This document shows positions 1-9,965 of a stretch of 64,000 bases of DNA, piece by piece. Positions within the stretch are counted from its first letter, which is position 1. Every line of letters begins with the position of its first letter. The translations under genes and the position numbers were made by a program. Source of the stretch: Pachyseris speciosa (lineage: Eukaryota; Cnidaria; Anthozoa; Scleractinia; Pachyseridae). The notes below the pieces were generated by a model. That model ran no database searches. It was given only the letters and a program-made list of their open reading frames with translations, and was not told the origin of the DNA. The DNA is taken from positions 109,724 to 173,723 of the forward strand of contig JAEMWC010001386.1 in the NCBI GenBank assembly GCA_016490735.1, given 5' to 3'.

Positions 1-205
1 CCTCTGCACTGGCGGGTGGCACGCCTCATACGGTTCAGTGTAACATACATGTAATCTCTCTCTCTCTATAGTTTAATTCCTCCCTACTAGCGGGTGGAAC
101 GCCTTATGTTGTCCAGTGTAGCATGCGTGTAATCTGTCTTTCTCTCTGTCTAGTTTAACCCCTCTGAACTGGCGGGGGCACGCCTCGTACAGTTCAGTGT
201 AACAT
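1..205. repeat. Diverged tandem repeat, about 80-bp unit, 3 copies
   Basis: Three diverged copies begin near 1, 79 and 161. Each carries an 'actggcgggtggcacgcc'-like block followed by 'cagtgtaacatacatgtaatct' and a CT-rich stretch. The array is cut by the window edge, so its true length is unknown. No coding potential is seen. Confidence 0.75.
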
Positions 206-599
206 AAAACATTAGTAACTCCAATTGTGAGTTATACCAGCAGCCGTTTGGAGTGAAAATATAATTTTCCAGTGTTTATAAGAAACGATAAAGCTAAGGG
301 ACGTAAATTATACAACTTCTGCGGCAATTGCAATAGAAAGGATACCTTTTTCATGCCGTTAAATGTTCAGTGGCGATGGGCTGGCAAGCTCGGCCCTGAA
401 AAGTTCACGGCCACTGACGTTTTTAGCGTTTTTCAGGTCGCTTTAGTACCAGCTCGTTTTTGCAAAGAAAACGTTAACATTTTGCAATAAAATACATATC
501 TTTTGAAGATACAGTATTGTCTGCACTTGATTTATCGACAGACACTTTTTGTGGTCCAGCTTTTGTTCACTTTTTATAGACATTTTGTTGGGATTTTGT
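206..599. other. Unassigned AT-rich DNA
   Basis: Short open frames are present but have no recognisable motifs and no splice or promoter context. I see nothing supportable here. Confidence 0.5.
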
Positions 600-1110
600 G
601 TTCTGGCGTTTCATCCTGGTTTGTTCCCTCTGTCTTTTACAGAGAAAATATGAAGATTTTGCTGAGATTTCATATGGTACTCCTTGTATATTTTACAAAC
701 ATTATACCCACTTTTTATTAACATTGTGTGCTTTTTATTTGTGTACATTTTATTAACATTTCATGCAGTTATTTTGGTTCGATTTTTACGAAGATTTTAT
801 GGACATTTTATGTTCTTTATTTTACAGAGGTTTTTCCTAGAGTTTTTTTTACAGAGAATACCTTGAGATTTTACAAGGATTTTTACAAAGTTTATGAAAT
901 CTCTGTAAATTTTGCTTACAATTTACACAGAAAACATTGAGATTTCACAGACATTTAATGGGATCTGGACGCGTAAAATTCTGTCGAATCTACAGACATT
1001 TTATAGGGTTCATAAAATCTCTGTAAGTGTGCACGTTTACAGACATTGCAATTTACAAAGGAAATGTATACATTTTACAGAGATTTGACAAACTTTTTTG
1101 AAGTCTGTAA
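600..1110. repeat. Degenerate low-complexity array of ttttacagaga / ttacagacatttt words
   Basis: The words 'ttttacagagatt', 'tttacagacatttta' and 'aatttacaaag' recur on the + strand at irregular spacing, which suggests an eroded minisatellite. Overlapping short ORFs are a by-product of T-rich sequence. Confidence 0.5.
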
Positions 1111-1554
1111 ATGGTTCAAGTTTTCCAGTGTGGTTAAGATTCCAGTATCCCCTATCCAGACACTTAGTACATGGAGTTAATTGCTTTAAAATGAAAAGAT
1201 TTAGCCTTGACTGGTTTGGGAAGAGACGCGGTCTACTGCTGGTTTACACGTACTTACTTACGAATAGTGCGAAGAGTGCCTCTACAAAGCTAACGGACTC
1301 CTAAAGGTAGGCGAGTTTTAGATCGATCCCTTTGGTTTGACTCTGGTTAGTGCAGTGGACCATGTCAGTTTTCTGTCAGTTCGGTTCTTTACAGTGAGAG
1401 AGCCGGAATATTGTCCTGATCTGATTGCAAGAGTCAATTAACAATCCTTAAATGAGAAGGGGGGTGGTGGGCAGAATAGGGAGGAGGGAGAAGTGGCCCA
1501 AAAAAGTAGGGATGAGGGAGAAATCGGCTTTTAATGAAATCATTACTTTACGCC
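1111..1554. other. Unassigned DNA
   Basis: No coding signature, inverted repeat or RNA gene is seen. A G-rich purine stretch lies at about 1455-1510. Confidence 0.4.
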
Positions 1555-1935
1555 TGGTGAGTGGCACGAAGTGAAGTGTGGATATTTGATGGTTACAGTC
1601 GGCTTGAAGTGAGCTTCAGTGTCCGGGCTGGAATCGTTGTCGAATCTTTGTCCTTTGAACACCACTGTATCGAGGAAAGTTATTTCGTTCTCTGATATGT
1701 GATAAAAGGGTAGAATCTGTTGGCTTGTTCAATAAAACGATCCACGTCTTTTCTATCGCTCTCTCAAAGAGAAATGATGTCGTCAATGTAACGTCTCCAT
1801 TCGATCTCGTAGCTTTGTGTCGTTTTCTTGTAATACTTTTTGTTTGAATGTCCATCATAAAAAATATTAGCAAATGAGACTGCCTTCTTTGTTCCCATAG
1901 CGGTTCCATGAATTTGGAGACAATTCTCCCCACTG
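1555..1935 (-). pseudogene. Penelope-like element reverse transcriptase fragment (frameshifted)
   Basis: Read on the minus strand in shifting frames, this gives blocks typical of Penelope-like reverse transcriptases: TAMGTKKAVSFANIF, then WRRYIDDIISL around the catalytic YIDD, then a segment with VDRFIEQANRFYP, then EITFLDTVVFKGQRFDN and TEAHFKPT. The YIDD residues are intact, but a stop follows IISL and the frame changes at least twice, so this is a dead fragment. The only long minus-strand ORF across it (105 codons) mixes frames and should not be taken as a gene. Order and spacing match the palm-to-thumb region of the family. It lies downstream of the Ig exon of the minus-strand CUB-Ig gene, so it may sit in an intron of that gene. 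Confidence 0.82.
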
Positions 1936-2655
1936 AACCGGAATTAGTTCTCTTTTAGGATAAAGCCAAGCAGTTCCCTTACGAAGTTCCCTTACCACAT
2001 CTTTTCAGCAAAGCGAGCCTGAGTACGACAATCATGCTATCAAAATCAATCATTTTAACTGAGGATCGTCTGCGCGCTCAGGACTTTACAATACAAAATG
2101 AAATTCATATTGTTTAATTCTTTTACGAAAATGAATCTGGGTGGGCACAAAATACACAAACCTGGAGGACCAAATGCTGATAAGTTTTTAGATACTATCC
2201 AATCTTTTTATTAAATTATTTTCAAGTGTGCAGCAGTTTTGGATCATATATGTCCGTAAAATACTCCAGGAGCCTTAATCAGCTCACTAGGCCATTTAAT
2301 ACCAAAACATTTGCCTCGGGGATGCAATCTCCGTACGTTTTGCAATCAACTTCGTTCCCAGGGCATTAAAGCCCACAGGGAACGAGATAGTTTTAGAATA
2401 ATTAATTGTCAAACCCGAGAAATTTCTTTCAATGAAGAGGCTTAATAAATTGAGCCAGCTTTTGCAGCATTTTAAATCAGCATTTCAACAAAACAAGATA
2501 ATTGAAAGTTGGACTTGCAATTGCTTGTAAGCTGGCTTTTGGGATGGGAAGAATGGAACACAAACAAGACCTATAAGGCAGTTAATTACTTTTCATTGAA
2601 TTATTTGTAAAAAAGAAAAAAAAAGGACTTGAAAATGCGTCCGGGAAATCTAAAA
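1936..2655. other. Unassigned intronic or intergenic DNA
   Basis: No recognisable coding or repeat signal, apart from a short imperfect hairpin near 2346-2385 (gttccc...gggaac). Confidence 0.4.
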
Positions 2656-2659
2656 CTTA

Positions 2660-2710
2660 AAATATAAATAAATAAATATATAAATAAATGAATAAATAAA
2701 TAAATAAATG
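2660..2710. repeat. (AAAT)n microsatellite
   Basis: Imperfect aaat/aata units with interruptions. Confidence 0.85.
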
Positions 2711-2757
2711 TTAAACAATTGAAGTAAAAAACCAAATTTAGACGCAATCTTTCTCAC

Positions 2758-2997
2758 CATTAATGATCAGTTTAATTACTCTCTCGTCAGTTCCATCCTC
2801 GCTACTTGCCCGGCATTTGTAGATACCGTCCTCGCTTACTTGGATGCTTGCATAGTTTGTCCTATTTGCCGCAACTGCTGAGTCCCTTATTAATGTTATG
2901 TTTATAGGAGAAATTCCAATGGCTGAACACCAAAGTTTGTATCCCACCGGGAACGCAATCAAAGAACCTGTCCACGGCAAAACTACCTTCGGGGAAA
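2758..2997 (-). CDS. Immunoglobulin-domain exon of the CUB-Ig gene
   Basis: The minus-strand exon has a polypyrimidine-AG acceptor (AG at 2999-2998) and a G|GTGAGA donor (GT at 2757-2756). It is 240 bp with phase 1 at both ends, the symmetric class typical of Ig-domain exons. The translation has an Ig-fold pattern: a first Cys in KLWCSAIG, an NIT sequon, then SEDGIYKCRASS, the hallmark D-x-G-x-Y-x-C of strand F, and a closing strand DERVIKLIING. The usual core Trp is not obvious. The upstream exon at 14288-14481 ends in phase 1 and joins here as a Val codon without breaking the frame. The donor shows that the gene continues; no further exon was recognised in 1-2757. Likely role, by family: extracellular recognition domain of a secreted or cell-surface protein. 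Confidence 0.85.
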
Positions 2998-3085
2998 CTA
3001 AAAAAAAGATAAAAAAATAAAACATCTCATGATCAAAGCATTGAACTGTTAATTCACAAACACGTGCCTCTTAGGATAATGTAAA

Positions 3086-3140
3086 AAACACAAACAGCGG
3101 TGAAAAACATGATAAAGAATACATTTTGGATAACATGCGT
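3086..3140. repeat. Dispersed repeat shared with 8788-8840
   Basis: 'aaaacacaaacagcggtgaaaaacatgataaagaatacattttgga' is a diverged copy of sequence at 8788-8840. Both flank Penelope-like remnants, so this may be part of the element's terminal region. Confidence 0.5.
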
Positions 3141-3284
3141 TGTTCATATATCGTGTTTATCGCTGCTCTTTTTTCATGAACATAATAATGACAAAAATAA
3201 AATGAAATAACAAATTTCTGCACAAATACGACAGGGAAACCTTCCTAAATTACTTGAGCTTGTTGCAACTAACAAAAATCAAAT

Positions 3285-3480
3285 TCTGATTAGCCAGAAA
3301 GAAAGGGGAAAGGAGTTGTGCAATCTCTCCAGGGCAGGGTTTCCATTAATTTTTCATGTAAAAGGGGACCTGAATCTGTTTGTACATTCAAGCGTGGTCT
3401 TAATTGTTTGATGTACAGCATTTCGTTAATTAAACAATCAAATTTGTTCCTGCATTTTTTCGATTCGATCCGCGCCAAAG
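3285..3480 (-). pseudogene. Penelope-like element C-terminal (GIY-YIG endonuclease end) fragment
   Basis: The minus-strand translation contains KKCRNKFDCLINEMLYIKQL followed by RPRLNVQTDS. This is the C-terminal signature of the GIY-YIG endonuclease domain of Penelope-like elements, including the conserved Glu of the NEML block. No upstream RT part is contiguous, so it is a short remnant. About 80 bp to the right, the + strand carries gagaatggcgtcatgagg followed by tcgccgaaatgtcgg (3553-3594). This resembles the 3' tail of such elements in the other orientation and suggests two overlapping or nested remnants. Confidence 0.8.
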
Positions 3481-3636
3481 TATTTATTTAAATTAACCCC
3501 ATTAATGTAAATCTAAGATCTTACTCCGTTGAACTCGCTTGTATTAATCATTCCTTGAGAATGGCGTCATGAGGTCGCCGAAATGTCGGAACATTATATC
3601 GCTAGTTTTTACTTGCCTGTGTATTTATAAAGCATT

Positions 3637-3697
3637 AATAATAATAATAATTATTATTATTATTATTATTGTTATTATTATTATTATTATTATTATT
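3637..3697. repeat. (ATT)n microsatellite
   Basis: aataataat passes into a long tta/att run with one gtt interruption. Confidence 0.9.
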
Positions 3698-5457
3698 TTC
3701 TTCTTGTGACTTTCAGAGATAAAAGTAGCATCACTTTATAAATAATATTTTGTTTTCGTGGCCACTGGACTGGAACTGATGTTCTCGATGTTTGAGAAGC
3801 TTGCCGTCGAGAAACCGGATTGACCATATAGTCTTTCTTGCAGAAACAGCAAAGATGGCCGGAGGCTCTTGCTCTAGCAGGTGGCATTGTAGTTGAAATG
3901 CAGCCATTAGTAAACATCTTAAACAGCTTCGTAAGTTTCAAAGAAATCCCTTAGGCTAGATTCACCAGCTGTACCATACCGATCAGGAGCACTCCATATA
4001 CATTCTGTAGCCTGGGTGGTAGGCGTAAAAGGGGAGGGGGAGGGGGAGAGAAAAAGAGAGGGAAAATTGAGAGGAATGGGAAGGAAAGCTGAAAAGGAAT
4101 GCGAGGGTTGTCCAATACACCCAATCTGAGTCGGATCAACTGAGGTGGTTGACGGCCCGTCTCACCGGAAGTCATTTCGCGAAAATTCCAGCATAATGTC
4201 ATAGAGGTTATACCGGAAGCTGTAAGTGTCCATCCGACACGGATCGTTACGGCCCCTCACATGAAAAGACGAGCCGCCTCACCGGAAGTCACTTCGCGAG
4301 GGACTTAGAACAATGAATGAGTTGTCAGCAATCGGATACCTATGTTATGAGCAACGGATAATGGGATCGCCTGGGAGCAAAGATTTCATTCGCTAGAAAG
4401 AAATGTATGGCTTAAAAGTTGGTTCTTCGTAAAAAGCAGTGATTTTCGCCGTGATTTTGTGAGAAGCGCAGGTGACTAATGCGGTCGGTGCGTGGAAGTA
4501 TACGTGTGATTAATGCGGTAAAATCTATTGATAAACACTTTGTTGCGAAAGGCAGATTGTGAAATCCACTGAATCTGCATCAAGCAATGGTCTCGAAATA
4601 GTACGAGTCATCCGTTCTGAAATGGTCCTTAATGCAAGCTAGGGACCTATACGAGAAAACAAACTCCCGGGATCAAAAGCAGTCATAGCCACTAATCATT
4701 CATTGTTGTTTTGGGTCATCGTTTTCTAGGTAGTCGGTTTTCTGTGCCGTCGATTTTTGGGTCGTCGTTTCCTAGGCACCCATAACACAAGAAATATTGA
4801 CTTACTTGAAAAAAATACGTTGTATGAGAGAAGGCAGTGCTACTATCTGTACATGATGAAGATGATACCATAGTGTGAAAATAAAACGTTGAAAGGAATT
4901 CAGATATTGTTATTCTAACTTTGCTGTAATATTACAACCCTGTAGGTGAATCAGTGAAGTTCTGTTTGCCACTTGTGCGAGGCCGAGTGAAGGCTAATAT
5001 GGCCTCTTCTTTCCTCCTTATTCCCCAAGCGGTATCTGTAAATAGCAAGACAACACTCCGCCGTCACGCCCGGTAGACATGCGCAAAAGGGAAAAGCTCT
5101 GGGGTCGAGAACAGATATGCACATGACGTCACAAGGTTTACGCATCGAGCGTGGGGGAATTGACAGCTTCCACATTCCCCTAGTCAGATGCAATGGCGAA
5201 GCGAGGTCGTAAGACTTGTGCGGCCGGTGGTCCAGACCAAATAAGCTGTATGTAAAGCTGTATAAATAAGCTGAAAGCGGAGTATGGGTGAAAAGTTGAC
5301 TTTCTCTTTTTTATCTGACGCCCCTTAATATTTCTTTAGAAAAATAACTCAATGCCAACTCCCTCCCTGGTCCCACCAAAAACTGTCATTTTACTACTTA
5401 AAACGAAGGAATCGTTATATCGTTCGTTTATACTACAATATTTTTATTACTGCAACC
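3698..5457. other. Unassigned DNA with one short direct repeat
   Basis: The block 'tcaccggaagtcatttcgcga' near 4160 recurs at about 4277 as 'tcaccggaagtcacttcgcga', with flanking similarity (gacggcccgtc / gacgagccgcc). A purine-rich stretch lies at 4028-4095. Nothing coding is recognised; short ORFs here lack motifs. Confidence 0.4.
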
Positions 5458-5553
5458 AAGTTTGGCACCATTGCGGAAAAGAAACACTGCAAAAATGGAA
5501 AAAGTCAACGAAAGGGCTTTAAGATATGTCTATAATGATAAACCAGCATCCTA
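5458..5553 (+). pseudogene. LINE (CR1/L2-type) ORF2 fragment, thumb region
   Basis: The + strand reads VWHHCGK, then NTAKMEKVNERALRYVYNDK with one frame slip. This is the '...KMEKVQERALR.VYND...' block found after the RT palm in CR1-like LINEs. The reading stops at the foldback element beginning near 5556. The next expected segment (R..LPS.E.RR.QNML) appears 1.8 kb downstream at 7350, so this was probably one LINE later split by insertion. Confidence 0.75.
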
Positions 5554-5555
5554 TC

Positions 5556-5752
5556 AGTTAACAATTGGTTCATGCGTCAGCGTGCGTTCATCGAGATATG
5601 AAGCACGCGGGAAGTTTGGACAGCACAAAAGATGCGTAAGAGTTACTCGAGGCGTAGCTGAGATTAACTCTAGCTTCTTGAGTGCTCTCTAAACTTCCCA
5701 AGTGCTTCATATCTCGATGAACGCACAGCTGACACATGAACCAACTGTTTCA
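5556..5752. mobile_element. Foldback MITE of about 195 bp
   Basis: The left arm 'ttggttcatgcgtcagcgtgcgttcatcgagatatgaagcac..ggaagttt' (from about 5563) is mirrored by 'aaacttcccaagtgcttcatatctcgatgaacgcacagctgacacatgaaccaa' (to about 5745). The inner parts also pair (gtttggacagcac / gtgctctctaaac), so most of the unit folds into one hairpin. It lies inside a LINE remnant. Confidence 0.8.
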
Positions 5753-5964
5753 CAACATTTTCAACGCGGTAGTAATATAGTTAAAATATTAAATAAAAGC
5801 TTACTGTCACCGAGGAACTTCGCATGGCTTTCCTTAATTGGGCCAGTTTTATGTCCAAAATATTGAGCGGCTGTAGGGAAAGTTAAGAGTTTTCGATACG
5901 ACGTTTCCAAAAAAGTAACACAAACATTCTTAATGAGTCCACACAACTTTCAGATGAAAGCGTA
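5753..5964. other. Spacer inside the insertion that splits the LINE
   Basis: AT-rich, with no recognisable coding or structural signal. Confidence 0.3.
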
Positions 5965-6390
5965 AAGGAATTCAAAGCGGATCAAAAACAAAACATTGCA
6001 AGAAAACAAAGTACGATGTGTATGTTTGTTAAAAGATTCTTGGAGAAGGTGGAGAAAGTAAACAAGACTAGCTAGTAACAAACGAATCTTGTATTATTAC
6101 AAGCTGGAAAAATTTCTAAGCAATTTTGACATAAATGCCATAGAAAAGACAAAAAGTGATGCGAAACTGATCGTTTAGAGCAGTCAACAGAAACTGACCG
6201 CGGTTCAAAAACTACAAAACAACAAAACAAAATTGTAAGAAAACAAAGTACGATGCGTACTTTTCTCCGAAGACTCTTGGAGAAGGTGGAGAATTGAGAC
6301 AAGTAACAAACATATCTCGTTGCAAGCTTTTAAAAATGTGCTAAGCAAATTTCACATAAATGTCCGTAAAAAAGAGAAAACCTGATAGTT
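5965..6390. repeat. Diverged tandem duplication, about 225-bp unit, 2 copies
   Basis: The first copy (about 5965-6160) contains 'agaaaacaaagtacgatgtg' and 'ttcttggagaaggtggaga'. The second (about 6190-6390) repeats them as 'agaaaacaaagtacgatgcg' and 'ctcttggagaaggtggaga', followed in both by a 'caagctg..aaa' stretch and 'cataaatg'. Non-coding. Confidence 0.7.
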
Positions 6391-6395
6391 CAGTC

Positions 6396-6401
<6 letters not shown>

Positions 6402-6477
<76 letters not shown>
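6402..6477. repeat. (GA)38 microsatellite
   Basis: An uninterrupted GA dinucleotide run of 76 bp. It is likely polymorphic and a possible triplex-forming tract. Confidence 0.97.
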
Positions 6478-6479
<2 letters not shown>

Positions 6480-6690
6480 GGCAATCACTCGGAACGCGGT
6501 AGAGCTGAATAATGATGCCATTTCACACAAAATCTTTCCTTAGCTAAGAAGACACAAAACCCTAAAGTGGCTTGATAGTTTCACTGTTACTTCCGATGTC
6601 CACCGAGGAAGCCTCTTCAATTAAAGATTCTCAGCGGCAAAACATCATCCAGTTATAACGAAGACAGCGCTTGCAAAACCACACGAGCTT

Positions 6691-6852
6691 CTCCCTCGCA
6701 GACCTGTGCACGATAAAATTATCAAAGCCAACCAACACATTTCGCTGTTTTTAACATCCAAGCACTGATTCTTACCGGTTCCCTCGTAGACATACACGTA
6801 CACTCTAAAATTACCAAAGCCAGCCAAGACATCCAAACGCTGATTCTTAGAA
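6691..6852. repeat. Tandem duplication, about 75-88-bp unit, 2 copies
   Basis: 'tccctcgcagac...aaaattatcaaagccaaccaa...catccaagcactgattctta' is followed directly by 'tccctcgtagac...aaaattaccaaagccagccaa...catccaaacgctgattctta'. Confidence 0.75.
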
Positions 6853-6915
6853 GTTCAAACAAACAAAAACCGAAAATTAATCAGGTTACACGACGAAACT
6901 TTGACGCGCGGAACT

Positions 6916-7238
6916 TAGCCTCCTTCGCAGACGTCTTTGGGCTCGTCACGCGTTCCTTGCCCACGAACGTCTGCTGAACTGAACTGCCACTTCCGTTCGT
7001 CGACGGTTTGCTTTTGTTTTGAACAAACCAACAACGAGCTGCGTAAGAATGGAAATCGACACCCGATTCACGTGCATCGTCTGTGAAAAAAATCCAGGGG
7101 TCGAAGTCCTACATTCCATAAATTGGAAAACGAACTATGATTGGCTAACCGCCGCGAACGGAAGTGGTAGTTCAGTTCAGCAGACGTTCGTGGGCAAGGA
7201 ACGCGTGACGAGCCCAAAGACGTCTGCGAAGGAGGCTA
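6916..7238. mobile_element. Foldback element, 84-bp inverted arms
   Basis: The left arm 6916-6999 and right arm 7155-7238 are nearly perfect reverse complements (both carry agcctccttcgcagacgtct and ccacgaacgtctgctgaact; one visible mismatch). They enclose a loop of about 155 bp. This fits a non-autonomous foldback element. An ORF through the loop (7019-7357) has no recognisable motif and is probably chance. Confidence 0.8.
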
Positions 7239-7349
7239 CGCGGAACTCCGTTATAAAGAGAAATTCCGTCTGCTACGTCATTAGCGTGCACAGTAGGAAT
7301 ATGAAGCACGGTCGCGCAATTGAATTTGACTGCACTAATTTACGAGCTA

Positions 7350-7665
7350 TGTTATAACATCTCTTGGAAAGGGTAAGACTACCCTCCATGGAATCTCGAA
7401 GAATTCAAAACATGTTATTAACAATACATAATAGCATATCGAACAAAGCACCACGGGCAATTAAGAATCTTATTAATTTACGCTCATTTAAGTACAATCT
7501 CAGGCGCCAAGAATATGTTTTATCTTTACCTAAAGTTAACACTACCAAATATGGACTCAAGTCATGGAAGCCAAGAAATGGAATGAACTATCAAATGACA
7601 TTAGAATAAAAGTAGGCACCAATGAAATAGTAAACAGAATTAGATCGTTAAAGTTCGGAGATTAG
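7350..7665 (+). pseudogene. LINE (CR1/L2-type) ORF2 C-terminal end
   Basis: The + strand reads ERVRLPSMESRRIQNMLLTI, then LRSFKYNLRRQEY and LSLPKVNTTKYGLKSW. This is the standard tail of CR1-like ORF2 proteins. A frameshift after KSW is followed in another frame by KKWNELSNDIR and NEIVNRIRSLKFGD, ending at a stop near 7664. It continues the fragment at 5458-5553. It is non-functional because of the split and frameshift. Confidence 0.85.
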
Positions 7666-8171
7666 TAAATCTGTAACATTGGTTTTAATATTATTTTGAC
7701 TGCGGCGGTAATATTGTAACAAATAGTTTTAAATAATTTTAATCAATATTTAATTTGTGATTTTACCTGATGAATTGCGTTTATCTGATGAATTAGCGTT
7801 GTTCAGTTGTTAGATTTTTATTAGTTGTTTGGTGGAATACCTGTAAACTAGCTCTCAGGCTTTTTATATATTATAATTCACAAAGGTTTCCCATCACTGG
7901 GAATGTGCCTGTGAAAGATTAAAGATACAAGAAAAAAGCGGTGCTATTATGTTACAAAAAGAAATAAGTAAATAAATAAATAATAATAATAACAATAACA
8001 ATAAATATACAAAATCAGTGGGAGAGACTAAAATAGTTCGTTATAGCAGATTTGTAATCGTCCACAGAAGTCTGATCTAATAAAAAAGAAGGTAGAGTGC
8101 TAAGTGTATATCTGCGTGAAATAAAGTATGTTGATGATGATGATGTAAATAGACTATGGAAAACCAAGAAT
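7666..8171. other. LINE 3' flank and AT-rich DNA
   Basis: The region follows the LINE stop and contains (AAAT/AAT)n near 7965-8005 and a gat run near 8130. No gene seen. The first 200 bp may be LINE 3' UTR. Confidence 0.4.
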
Positions 8172-8755
8172 ACCTTATTATAGGAAATTAACGCTTCATG
8201 AAATTAACGTGAATTTAACTCGCTTTAATTTTTGTTAGTTTTAATTTCCGCGTCATTAATTAACTGACGTGTAAATATTTGAATTATTTTCGGCTCAAAG
8301 TCATTCTTGACGACTGGGGCAGTTTAATCGTTTACAATATTTCCGAAAAGGGAAAAAGTATTCTTTTATCAGGGTGGAGATCAACCGGTATCATGGACAC
8401 TGTAAAGAGGCCAGATTCCTTCGTTTAACCCCTACGTATAGGGCCAATTCCACGAACATCGTTTGCATCGCGGATTTTTACACTTAGTGTTTGAATAAAT
8501 TCGTTGCTGTTGTCTCAACAAATTATGTTTCCTTGTGTAAGTCGCGTTAATTTCAATTATTTTGACATGTTAGCACATCTTCCACGTTAATAACACCTTA
8601 CCACGGTTTATGACGCCATTTTGACTGGGGAGCGAACACGGCAAAAAATTACAGTCAATATATGGGATTTTGGCCGACTTTGAACCGCTGTAACGCCGCT
8701 ACAAAGAGACGGATTTCCAACATTTGCCACTACTTTAAATAGTAAATACTCTTTG
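8172..8755. mobile_element. Truncated copy of the 'accttattatagg' TIR element
   Basis: It begins with the same terminus as the complete element at 9966 (accttattataggaaattaacgc) and matches it for about 550 bp, including 'agtttaatcgtttacaatat', 'ccagattccttcgtttaaccc' and 'accgctgtaacgccgctacaaagag'. No right terminus is present, so this copy is 3'-truncated next to a Penelope-like tail. Confidence 0.75.
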
Positions 8756-8787
8756 TCTTTGGCCATCGTAGATTAACAAGAAATAAC

Positions 8788-9060
8788 ACACAAACTGCGG
8801 TGATAAACATGACAATAGAACGCATTGTTGGAAAACAAAAATAAAACTACACTGTATATCGTTTAACTTGACGTTTCGTATGTTTCGACATACATCTTCA
8901 GAAGTGACCGTTAGGAATTAAAGTAACAACTAAATTTTAAATTTAAGATAAGTAACTAATTAACAATAACCTTGACAGAAGCTAAAAATAATTTGCATAT
9001 AAAAGATGCAAACTAATAGAGATACAGCTTTTCGCTGCTTACATTTTAATTTAAGGTAGG
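8788..9060 (-). mobile_element. Penelope-like element 3' tail with hammerhead-like motif
   Basis: On the minus strand, 8901-8867 reads CTGAAGATGTATGTC followed by GAAACATACGAAACGTCAAG. It carries the hammerhead core order CUGA-N-GA, a stem-loop (GUAUG...CAUAC), GAAAC and GUC. Related tails occur next to other Penelope-like pieces in this window. The AT-rich part to 9060 has no ORF. Assignment to the family rests on that recurring association. Confidence 0.5.
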
Positions 9061-9170
9061 TTTCAATTCTCTAATTAGTAGAGTCTCCTTTATCTTGCAA
9101 TGAGTATCTGATCTACTCATAATCCCGATTACTCCACCGAGGCTATCCTCTAGAGATCATCACAACGACA

Positions 9171-9430
9171 ATGGCTGAAGTTAATTTCTCATCAAGGAAA
9201 GAGGCTTTAAAAACGAAAACTAAGACATCTAACGAAATTTTGCCACTAGTTACTACATACAACCCGACTTCACCGAATCTTAAAAAGATTCTTATGAAAC
9301 ACTGGCATCTCATTTCAGACAACCCTAAACTCGCTCAAATATTTTGTAACACCCCTATTGTCGCTTTACGGAAGGACAAATCATTCAAAGACTTTCTAGT
9401 TCAAGAAAAAATCCCTTCCCAAGATTAAAA
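9171..9430 (+). pseudogene. Penelope-like element fragment, RT-to-endonuclease linker
   Basis: An 85-codon open frame contains EILPLVTTYNPTSPN, KKILMKHWHLI, IFCNTPIVALRKDKSFKDFL and ends in EKIPSQD. This matches the region between RT and GIY-YIG in Penelope-like proteins (hydrophobic 'PLV.TY.P', then '.P..A.R...S..D.LV..K'). The apparent ATG is probably internal, because no RT lies upstream in frame. A stop follows, and the endonuclease is missing. Confidence 0.72.
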
Positions 9431-9965
9431 CAACAAAAACAGGAGTTATACGCGGTAAGGAGGGTGACCATATTACAATCATTTGAGATCCAACATTTGC
9501 GGTCCTCAATTTGGGAATCATTTGTGGCCCCGGATCATTTGCGGTGCTGGGATCATATAGTGCTGGATCAACTCTTGTCAGTTACAGAATAATTTTAAGC
9601 TTATGTTTTGTTTCTTTATGAGTCGCCTGTATTACCACACACGCGATTGTGATACAGTTCGGTGAGAGCATGTTAAATTTAATGAGGCCTTCCAAGGGGT
9701 GGTCTAGTGTCGCTTTGTCGCTCGTTTACGACTCTGTCTGTCGCTTGTTTCGTTGGGGACAAATGTCGCTGTCGCAAAGAAAACAGAGACGAATGGACAG
9801 CGAATTGTTGCTGTTCGCAAACTGTCGCGCATTGTCTACCAATTTCTGTCGGTTGTCGGTGTTTTGGGAGAAGAATGTCACCTGTTTTCGGAGCTTTGTC
9901 GCTTGTCCCTTCAACCCACTGGAACGCATCTTTTATGGTTTTCCATGTTCATCAATTCGAACAAT
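9431..9965. other. Unassigned, with short degenerate repeats
   Basis: 'atcatttgcggt'-like words recur at about 9488-9560. 9690-9910 is enriched in TGTCGC/GTCGC words on the + strand. The overlapping ORFs here (both strands) carry no family signature and are probably products of that repeat bias. Confidence 0.35.

Noticed and set aside
1616..1933. 105-codon minus ORF taken as a novel gene
   Set aside because: The real signal is a Penelope-like RT in other frames; this ORF is a frame mixture.
7019..7357. 112-codon + ORF across the foldback element
   Set aside because: It runs through the loop and right arm, with no recognisable domain.
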